A stretch of DNA of 6,706 bases from DAIRET01 sp036795455. GTDB taxonomy: Bacteria; Bacteroidota; Ignavibacteria; Ignavibacteriales; Ignavibacteriaceae. Both the position numbers and the translations under genes were made by a program. Positions 1 to 5,480 of the stretch are shown piece after piece. The notes under the pieces were generated by a model. The model saw nothing but the letters and a program-made list of their open reading frames with translations, ran no database searches and was not told the origin of the DNA. The stretch is taken from assembly GCA_036795455.1 (NCBI GenBank), contig DAIRET010000161.1, positions 1 through 6,706 of the forward strand, written 5' to 3'. Positions within the stretch are counted from its first letter, which is position 1. Every line of letters starts with the position of its first letter.

Positions 1-69
1 TATTCTGTACGAACTTTTCTTCGACATCTTTTAGCGTAAAAGATGTCGAAGAAAAGTTCGTACAGAATA
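1..69. repeat. Perfect inverted repeat, arms at least 33 bp around a 3-base centre
   Basis: Bases 1-33 are the exact reverse complement of bases 37-69, with GCG at 34-36 between them. The base that would pair with position 70 lies outside the window, so the left arm may continue beyond the edge and the true arm length is unknown. The right arm reads as part of a membrane-helix coding sequence on the minus strand. There is no T-run and no GC-rich core of the kind expected in a terminator. A fold-back assembly or amplification artefact at a contig end is as likely as a genuine cruciform element. Confidence 0.9.
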
Positions 70-239
70 ACAAGCAGGCATAAAGTGATATATCTTCTAC
101 TCGAATTCTGAAGTTCACCAATTTTTATAAATATAACAATAAAGACTAATGCAACAACAATTGCGGTAATAGTAACCGCTTCGTAAACTGTAATCAAATC
201 TTTTTTATGAAAATTACTAAATATTGATTTTAGCTGCAA
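1..239 (-). CDS. Partial open frame of a probable membrane protein (unrecognised), running off the left edge
   Basis: The minus strand is open from just after a TGA at 258-260 to the left edge. The translation has two clear hydrophobic helices, TITAIVVALVFIVIFIKI and YITLCLLVILYELFFDIFY, joined by a basic turn (GELQNSSRR), as expected for the N-terminal part of a membrane protein. There is no in-frame ATG. Possible starts are TTG at 237-239 (giving MQLKSIFSNFHKKD) or TTG at 195-197, neither with a good ribosome site; the only strong ribosome site serves an ATG at 251-253 in another frame that stops after 7 codons. This could mean a frameshift, an unusual start, or a leader peptide. From about position 36 leftwards the frame reads the second arm of a perfect palindrome and gives a highly basic stretch (KRCRRKVR) that may not be real. 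I do not recognise the family. Confidence 0.4.
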   Translation of the reverse strand, partial: MQLKSIFSNFHKKDLITVYEAVTITAIVVALVFIVIFIKIGELQNSSRRYITLCLLVILYELFFDIFYAKRCRRKVRTE

Positions 240-253
240 CCAACAGACTGCAT
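230..253 (-). other. Seven-codon open frame with strong ribosome site
   Basis: An ATG at 251-253 is preceded by GGGGAG (261-266) at an ideal 7-base spacing and reads MQSVGCS before a TAA. It overlaps the start of the membrane-protein frame in a different register. It may be a leader peptide, the true start of the membrane protein disrupted by a sequencing or real frameshift, or chance. The sequence alone does not decide between these. Confidence 0.3.
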
Positions 254-256
254 ATT

Positions 257-282
257 TTCACTCCCCTTAACCGGGGAATGAA
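257..282 (-). promoter_or_regulatory. Hairpin that covers a Shine-Dalgarno sequence
   Basis: On the minus-strand RNA, UUCAUUCCCC pairs with GGGGAGUGAA over 10 positions, with one U-G wobble, around the 6-base loop GGUUAA. The plus strand would have a C-A mismatch at the wobble site, so the structure favours the minus-strand transcript. The 3' arm contains the GGGGAG ribosome site for the ATG at 251-253, so folding would hide it. No U-run follows, so it is not a standard terminator. A regulatory role is inferred. Confidence 0.4.
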
Positions 283-290
283 TTATTTCT

Positions 291-326
291 AAGTAAAACC
301 GGGTATTTATTAACCCGGAATTACTT
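291..326 (-). terminator. Probable intrinsic terminator after the glycosidase-like gene
   Basis: A hairpin with core CCGGGT/ACCCGG (299-304 and 313-318) and an 8-base loop is followed on the minus strand by TTTTACTT. A further 6 bp (AAGTAA/TTACTT) can pair outside a 2x2 mismatch. It starts about 43 bases past the stop codon at 370, the right place to end the kinase and glycosidase-like transcript. The T-run is short, so termination may be partial. Confidence 0.6.
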
Positions 327-369
327 AAAAATTATATTAAAACAAAATGATTTCTTGTTAGACTCGATT

Positions 370-2133
370 TCATTTCATAATTACTAATTTTTTAACCGAG
401 GAGAAATTTCCCGACTGAATTCGATAAAAATAAATGCCGGATGAAATTCCTGCTGCATTCCATTCTACATTATAAGTACCGGGTTCTTTTACCTCGTTGA
501 CAAGTTTTGTAATTTCGTTACCGAGTACATCAAATATCTTCAAAGCTACATGCCCCGTTACCGGCAGCCTGTAGCTAATCATCGTAGTCGGATTAAAAGG
601 ATTAGGGAAATTCTGTTCCAGTGAAAATCCGCCGGGTTGAATCTCATCTTCAATACTATTCACAATAATCCCGGCTTCATTTGAAGGCAGACTCTCGTTA
701 TAACCCCTGTCGTAAGCGGTTACAGTAAAGTAGATATTCTCCGATGGAATAGTTGTAAATGTTACAACAGCACTTGTATCATTTACAATCCGGAACTTTA
801 TTACATTTTTAATGTCATTCAGATTAACCGGCGAAGAATAATCCCTGTAAAGATTATAATAAACCGCTGTATCACCATCGGATGCAGGTAAAGGCTTGTT
901 CCACGTTAAAGTATACGTTAAGGAATCTAAAGTTGCAATAGCCAAATTACCCGGTGTATTCGGTTTAGTTGAATCTTTCCACGCCATAGATGGAATATTT
1001 GCGGGATATTTATACTGTCCATTTTTTAAAAGATTATAGACGTCTTTCCAGTTATCAAGAATACTCTGCGCTCTATAATATACGTTTCCATGCCCACCAA
1101 ATAACCTAGTTGAATCGACTTGCGCTAAAATTTCAGAGGCGGGCCAATTACCATCACCGGCTGCCATTCTGTATGAAGCAATTGCAGGATAAAGATGTCT
1201 GCCAGCGGAGTTATTAATCCAATCCATAGCAAGCGTATCGTACCTCGGACATGTATTTATATCCCAGTAAATTTGAGGAGCAAGATAATCATGCTTTTTT
1301 GCGAGCACCCATCTTCTGCTATCCTGGAAAATTTGGGTATATCCATCCCAGCCCGAGTTACAGGTTGATAAATCTTTATAAATACCGATTGGTGCACTTC
1401 CAACTTTCATTCTCGGTTTTACAGCTTGAACCGAATCGTAAAGTGCAGTAACAAACTGATTAATATTTGCTCTTCTCCAATCCGATTTATTAACTCCCTG
1501 TCCGTATTGAGCATACGTTTGGGCATCATCAAAGTCCGGATTCGGATACCTAATAAAATCGAAATGGATTGCATCTATATCATATTTTCTTACCATTTCC
1601 ATTGCAAGATTTAATAAATAAGTGCGTGTTTCAGGTATACCGGGGTCCATCCACCATTCGTTTGAATACAGTTTACAAAGTTCTGGGTGCTGTAGAACAA
1701 CGTGTTTCGGATTTGTAACAGGCGGAGTTCCTGTACCGTAAACCTTATAAACATTCCACCAGGCATGAACTTCAATTCCTCTTTTATGGGCTTCTTCAAT
1801 TGTAAACTGAAGAGGATCATAACCTGGATTGGAACCAAGAACCGACGTTAAAGACTTTGCCCACGGTTCAATAGCTGACGGATACAACATATCACCTCTT
1901 GCACGAACCTGCAGCATAATAGTATTATAGTTTGCAGCTTGAATTTTATTCAACAGTGTAATCATTTCATTCTTTTGTGCCGATGCGCCGCTTGTTTTAG
2001 GCCAGTCTAACCCGTACACAGTTGCAACCCATAGTGCTCTTACTTCCTCTTTAGGTTGAGAGTAAACCGATAAAACCGGTGTTAGAATAAAGAGTATGAT
2101 AAGAAATTTTTTAATTCTGTTTTTCAGCTTCAT
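370..2133 (-). CDS. Secreted GHL10 (DUF187) glycosidase-like protein with FnIII-like domain and T9SS sorting tag
   Basis: Probable exported carbohydrate-active enzyme, released or attached at the cell surface by the type IX system. Numbered from the ATG at 2133 (587 aa): signal peptide about 1-26 (basic start, FLIILFILTPVLSVYSQ), GHL10-like TIM-barrel about 31-385, FnIII-like domain about 393-493, and sorting domain about 504-587 beginning LEQNFPNPFNPTT and ending VKKLVIMK. Family features in the barrel include VRALWVATVYGLDWP at the start, MLQVRARGDMLYPS, the strand RGIEVHAWWNVY, and AIHFDFIRYPNP with an acidic residue (Asp192) at a likely active-site position. The family (YngK-like) is annotated as hydrolase-like, and the natural substrate is not evident here. 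The open frame extends 12 bases further to a GTG at 2145, but AAAGGTG lies 9 bases before the ATG at 2133 and nothing convincing precedes the GTG, so I chose the ATG. It is probably co-transcribed with the upstream kinase and is followed by a terminator-like hairpin. Confidence 0.9.
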   Translation of the reverse strand: MKLKNRIKKFLIILFILTPVLSVYSQPKEEVRALWVATVYGLDWPKTSGASAQKNEMITLLNKIQAANYNTIMLQVRARGDMLYPSAIEPWAKSLTSVLGSNPGYDPLQFTIEEAHKRGIEVHAWWNVYKVYGTGTPPVTNPKHVVLQHPELCKLYSNEWWMDPGIPETRTYLLNLAMEMVRKYDIDAIHFDFIRYPNPDFDDAQTYAQYGQGVNKSDWRRANINQFVTALYDSVQAVKPRMKVGSAPIGIYKDLSTCNSGWDGYTQIFQDSRRWVLAKKHDYLAPQIYWDINTCPRYDTLAMDWINNSAGRHLYPAIASYRMAAGDGNWPASEILAQVDSTRLFGGHGNVYYRAQSILDNWKDVYNLLKNGQYKYPANIPSMAWKDSTKPNTPGNLAIATLDSLTYTLTWNKPLPASDGDTAVYYNLYRDYSSPVNLNDIKNVIKFRIVNDTSAVVTFTTIPSENIYFTVTAYDRGYNESLPSNEAGIIVNSIEDEIQPGGFSLEQNFPNPFNPTTMISYRLPVTGHVALKIFDVLGNEITKLVNEVKEPGTYNVEWNAAGISSGIYFYRIQSGNFSSVKKLVIMK

Positions 2134-2142
2134 TTTTGTTTT

Positions 2143-2149
2143 CACCTTT
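2143..2149 (-). promoter_or_regulatory. Ribosome binding site deciding the glycosidase-like gene start
   Basis: AAAGGTG on the minus strand lies 9 bases before the ATG at 2131-2133. Its last three bases are themselves the alternative GTG start (2143-2145), which has no ribosome site of its own. The site lies in the short gap after the kinase stop codon, consistent with co-transcription. Confidence 0.6.
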
Positions 2150-2156
2150 TACTTTT

Positions 2157-3533
2157 TTAGTTTTCCGGGAGTTTAATCTTTACCGACGTTCCCGGTCTTG
2201 ATTCAGTACCAATACCGGATGGGCTATCAATTGATATAGTTCCCTCATGTTTCTCAATAATTTGTTTAACGATTGAAAGCCCCAAGCCGGTTCCTTCAAT
2301 CCCTTTCCCCTTTATATTTGACGCTCTGAAGAAATCCCCGAATAGTTTTTCTAAATCTTCTATCGGAATTCCAATCCCATCATCATTTATACTTATTTCA
2401 ATTCCTTTTTCAAGATTGTTGATTACAACCTCAACTTTACCGTTTGCCGGCGTATATTTAATAGCATTCCCAACCAGATTTGAGATAACCAATTCAAACA
2501 AGAATTTATCTCCAAGTAGTGGTTTTTTCTCTTTCCTTTTGTCTTCCAGCTTAAACGAAAGATTCTTCGATTCGATAACCCCCTGTTTTGTATTAACAAT
2601 CTTTTGTATCAGTTCATCAATGTCAAATTCTTCTTTAATTACTTCATCAAGAAGTCTTAATTTGGATATCCTTAAAACGTTGTTTATAAGCTCAACGGCT
2701 TCTTCGCTCCGGATAAATGCACGTTTTAATTTCTCGTCAATTTCAGGGTTTACTTCTCCAAGCATCTTACCATTAATAATACTTAAATAGGAAATAACCG
2801 CAGTCAACGGGGTTTTTATTTCGTGAACTACAGCCATTATATATTTCTGCTTGCTTTTTTCAGCCGTTTCAAGTTTGTCGAACGATTCAAGCAATTCCTG
2901 CTCAAGTTTGTACAACTGCTTTGCAATCCCGTTTGTAAGATACACACTTACAAGAATAACGAATCCGAAAACAGATGTAAAAATAATTATGTACTTCGGA
3001 TTATCATAAAGTGAAAAACCTAAAAACCCGTTAAGTGTATGATGCTGAATTATACCGGCGTATTCAAAGTACGAAAGAACTCCGGTTAAAAGAATAATTA
3101 GAACAGCAAGAAAATATACTATACGTCCCGGGAGAATCAAGCTCCCTATTATCATATGAAATATAAACAAGAAAACAAGCGGAGATTCTATTCCACCGGT
3201 AAAATAAATCAAAAGAGCCAAACAGATTAAGTCCAACAACATTTGTAAAAGTGAAAAGTGAAGGACGTTAAATTTGCGGGGAACCGTTTTTATTTTATCC
3301 CTGATACTATGAAAAATCAGGTTGTAAACTAAAATAGTTACAGCAATAATACCGATAGAGGTAAGCTGTTCTACTGAAAACGAAAACTCCAGAACAAATT
3401 CGCTGAATGCGGTAAATGCGAGTAATGTTAAAGCAGCTAAATACCGTAGCCTGATAAACCAGATATTTCTTTTCTTTACAGTTTCCCAAAATTCAAGATA
3501 GTGGTGCGCCCATGGCGGTACTAATGCTATCAT
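2157..3533 (-). CDS. Six-helix membrane sensor histidine kinase, RegB/PrrB-like sensor region
   Basis: Inner-membrane two-component kinase that would autophosphorylate on His237 and pass phosphate to a response regulator not present in this window. Six hydrophobic segments lie at about 25-45, 57-75, 93-111, 116-135, 138-158 and 181-201, then a coiled linker (202-230), the HisKA box VVHEIKTPL (His237), N-box SNLVGNAIKYT (Asn352/356), G1 DDGIGIP (384-390), F-box LFGDFFRAS, and G2 GTGLGLS (414-420). The catalytic core is complete, so the enzyme should be active. Between helices 3 and 4 sits TGGIESPL (112-119), which resembles the GGxxNPF quinone-binding heptad of RegB/PrrB. The only cysteine is Cys104 in helix 3, so the RegB redox cysteine near the H-box is absent. 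The start ATG has GAGAGG 5 bases upstream. It follows the hyd terminator and precedes the glycosidase-like gene by 23 bases. The kinase call is firm; a quinone or redox signal is an inference. Confidence 0.93.
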   Translation of the reverse strand: MIALVPPWAHHYLEFWETVKKRNIWFIRLRYLAALTLLAFTAFSEFVLEFSFSVEQLTSIGIIAVTILVYNLIFHSIRDKIKTVPRKFNVLHFSLLQMLLDLICLALLIYFTGGIESPLVFLFIFHMIIGSLILPGRIVYFLAVLIILLTGVLSYFEYAGIIQHHTLNGFLGFSLYDNPKYIIIFTSVFGFVILVSVYLTNGIAKQLYKLEQELLESFDKLETAEKSKQKYIMAVVHEIKTPLTAVISYLSIINGKMLGEVNPEIDEKLKRAFIRSEEAVELINNVLRISKLRLLDEVIKEEFDIDELIQKIVNTKQGVIESKNLSFKLEDKRKEKKPLLGDKFLFELVISNLVGNAIKYTPANGKVEVVINNLEKGIEISINDDGIGIPIEDLEKLFGDFFRASNIKGKGIEGTGLGLSIVKQIIEKHEGTISIDSPSGIGTESRPGTSVKIKLPEN

Positions 3534-3538
3534 TGATG

Positions 3539-3545
3539 CCTCTCT
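3539..3545 (-). promoter_or_regulatory. Ribosome binding site of the histidine kinase
   Basis: AGAGAGG on the minus strand ends 5 bases before the ATG at 3531-3533 and supports that start, which places a short tryptophan-containing N-terminus ahead of the first membrane helix. Confidence 0.7.
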
Positions 3546-3563
3546 TTTATATTTGGATATAAT

Positions 3564-3590
3564 AAAGCCACGGTTTAAAACCGTGGCTTT
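3564..3590 (-). terminator. Intrinsic terminator after the hydrogenase operon
   Basis: AAAGCCACGGT pairs perfectly with ACCGTGGCTTT (11 bp) around the loop TTAAA, 12 bases after the hydA stop codon. On the minus strand the stem is followed by ATTAT, so the T-rich tail is mostly the CTTT of the stem plus ATTAT. The stem has T-rich 3' ends in both directions, but no plus-strand gene is present to use it. It separates the hyd unit from the kinase gene, so the kinase either has its own promoter in the roughly 30 remaining bases or depends on read-through; I see no clear promoter there. Confidence 0.75.
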
Positions 3591-3602
3591 CTAAAAGAAC
3601 AA

Positions 3603-5480
3603 CTAAACGATGTATTTACCACGCTTAGTATAGTGCGTATGAAGAAGTTTATGAGACAACTCGCTACATGGTCCTTCTTTAAGGAAGTTTTGATAGATGT
3701 AATTCACATGAGGATTCTCGTGTGATTTTCTAATCGGTAACGATGCTTCTTCAGCATAAATGGCTTCCGCACGTTTTTGACGTATTTCAAGTGAAGTCGG
3801 AATCGGTTGACCACCGCCGCCTAAACAGCCGCCGGGGCATCCCATTATCTCGATAAAATGAACATCGTTTAGTTCACCTGCTTTCAGCATTTCCATAACT
3901 GTTTTTGCATTTGCAGTTCCGTGAGCAACAACGAATTTAAGTTCAACGCCTTCAAGGAACTTCCAGTCTTCAACGCAGCCTTCAAGTTTTACCGATGCTT
4001 GTTTAACACCTTCAAAACCACGGCATGGTTCAATTACTAAGTTCTCGAAAGGTACTTCTCTTCCGGTTACTAATTCATACGCAGTTCTAAGTGCTGCTTC
4101 CATAACACCGCCGGTAGCTCCGAATATTAAACCGGCACCGGATGCTTCACCAAACGGATCGTCGAATCCTGTTTTCGGCATTTCCGGTAAATTGATGCCG
4201 GCTTCTTTTATCATCTTTGCCAACTCGCGGGTTGTTAATCCGTAATCAACATCTTTGAAGCCTGAATCGCTCATTTCAGGTCTGTTACACTCGAACTTCT
4301 TAGCCGAGCACGGCATTACTGCTACAGTAACAATATCTTTCGGGTCGATAAAGTATTCTTGTGCGTAAAATGTTTTCAACACGGCTCCGAACATTTGTTG
4401 CGGAGATTTTGCTGTTGACAAATGATCAAGATATTCCGGATAGAAGTGCTCAATGTATTTAACCCATCCCGGCGAACATGAAGTAAATTGCGGTAGTTTA
4501 ACCGAATCATCTTTACCGACTAACTTTTTCTTCAGTCTAAGTAAAAGTTCGGTTCCTTCTTCCATAATCGTTAAATCCGCAGTAAAGTTGGTATCAAATA
4601 CTTTATCGAAACCGATTCTTTTTAGTGCGGTATTTAATTCTTGCGTTAATGAACGTCCGGGCGGTAAGCCGAACTCTTCACCGATTGCTGCACGCGGAGA
4701 AGGTGCTGTTTGAATAACGACATGTTTTGTCGGGTCGTCGATTGCATTCCATATTTCATCCGAAGGATCGTTTGCATGTAAAGCACCGGTAGGACACCTG
4801 TTTATACACTGTCCGCAGTTGATACAAACAACGTCGGCAAGCGGTTTATCAAGGAAAGTAGAGATAACGGTTTTGTCGCCTCTATTAATAGCTTCAAGAA
4901 CGCCGACTTCCTGGAGGTCGATACATGTTCTAACGCAGCGGCGGCAAAGAACGCATTTGTTCATATCCCTTATTACCGAGAAGGATGAATTATCAATCTC
5001 GTGAACCGGTTTTTCTACATGACCGAAAGTGAAACTATCAACACCGTATTCTTTTGCAAGTGCTTGAAGTTCACAATTATTATTTCTAACGCATGTATAA
5101 CATTCGCCGTAATGCTCGCTCAGCAGTAGGTCAATGATGTGCCTTCTTGCTTTACGCACATTTTCAGTAGAGGTTTTTATTTTCATTGCAGAAGTAATAG
5201 GGAAAGAACAAGCTGTTTGCAAAGTTCTCATTCCTTCAACTTCAACAAGACAGACACGGCAGTTGCCGGCTATACAAAGGTCTTCGTGGTAACACAAAGT
5301 CGGTATATGAACCTGGTTTTCACGGCATGCTTCAAGAATAGTAGTTCCGAAAGGAACGGACATTTTCTTTTCATTAATCTCAACAGAGATCATCCCGCCT
5401 ATTGTAGAAGTATCTTTTGCAACTTCTATTTTTAATGGTCTCTGGCTTTTGGGAGCTCTAATATTATTCTTTTTATTCAT
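3603..5480 (-). CDS. hydA: [FeFe]-hydrogenase catalytic subunit with NuoG-like Fe-S chain (HydA/HndD type, group A, M3 layout)
   Basis: Catalyses reversible H2 formation or oxidation at the H-cluster, fed through its own Fe-S relay by the NuoF-like partner. Domains in order over 625 aa: a [2Fe-2S] ferredoxin domain about 30-100 (Cys63, 74, 77, 91); a His-Cys [4Fe-4S] site (His123, Cys127, 130, 136); two ferredoxin CxxCxxCxxxC sites (Cys176/179/182/186 and Cys219/222/225/229); and the H-cluster domain from about 253 to the end. H-cluster motifs are TSCSPGW (L1, Cys335), MPCSAKKFE (L2, Cys391), and EIMGCPGGCLGGGGQP (L3, Cys548 and Cys552). All four H-cluster cysteine ligands are present. L1 has Ser336 where the canonical TSCCPAW has the proton-relay Cys. 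The MEEGTELLLR stretch keeps Glu308, Glu311 and Arg315, which match the known proton path. The C-terminus (LLHTHYTKR) is typical of NADH-linked HydA. The start ATG has GGAG 6 bases upstream and overlaps the end of hydB by 8 bases. Residues 1-29 form a basic, low-similarity leader; Met30 is a possible alternative start. NuoG is excluded by the H-cluster motifs. Confidence 0.95.
   Translation of the reverse strand: MNKKNNIRAPKSQRPLKIEVAKDTSTIGGMISVEINEKKMSVPFGTTILEACRENQVHIPTLCYHEDLCIAGNCRVCLVEVEGMRTLQTACSFPITSAMKIKTSTENVRKARRHIIDLLLSEHYGECYTCVRNNNCELQALAKEYGVDSFTFGHVEKPVHEIDNSSFSVIRDMNKCVLCRRCVRTCIDLQEVGVLEAINRGDKTVISTFLDKPLADVVCINCGQCINRCPTGALHANDPSDEIWNAIDDPTKHVVIQTAPSPRAAIGEEFGLPPGRSLTQELNTALKRIGFDKVFDTNFTADLTIMEEGTELLLRLKKKLVGKDDSVKLPQFTSCSPGWVKYIEHFYPEYLDHLSTAKSPQQMFGAVLKTFYAQEYFIDPKDIVTVAVMPCSAKKFECNRPEMSDSGFKDVDYGLTTRELAKMIKEAGINLPEMPKTGFDDPFGEASGAGLIFGATGGVMEAALRTAYELVTGREVPFENLVIEPCRGFEGVKQASVKLEGCVEDWKFLEGVELKFVVAHGTANAKTVMEMLKAGELNDVHFIEIMGCPGGCLGGGGQPIPTSLEIRQKRAEAIYAEEASLPIRKSHENPHVNYIYQNFLKEGPCSELSHKLLHTHYTKRGKYIV

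Noticed and set aside
1..69. Palindrome as an intrinsic terminator
   Set aside because: The arms are far longer than a typical terminator stem, lack a GC-rich core and a following T-run, and overlap an open reading frame.
331..336. TATAAT on the minus strand as a promoter -10 box for the left-edge gene
   Set aside because: It lies in very AT-rich DNA with no acceptable -35 element at 17 bases, no Bacteroidota-type TAnnTTTG element, and the transcript would run at once into the terminator-like hairpin at 291-326.
2416..2790. Plus-strand open frame of 124 codons opposite the kinase catalytic domain
   Set aside because: The serine- and phenylalanine-rich product is the usual antisense reading of an AT-rich kinase domain whose motifs are intact on the other strand.
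4453..4713. Plus-strand open frame of 86 codons within hydA
   Set aside because: It lies antisense to the conserved H-cluster domain, has no ribosome site or recognisable domain, and its composition is that of a reverse-strand shadow.
3603..5480. Possible NuoG subunit of complex I instead of a hydrogenase
   Set aside because: The N-terminal clusters match NuoG, but the three H-cluster motifs with all four cysteine ligands identify an [FeFe] hydrogenase.
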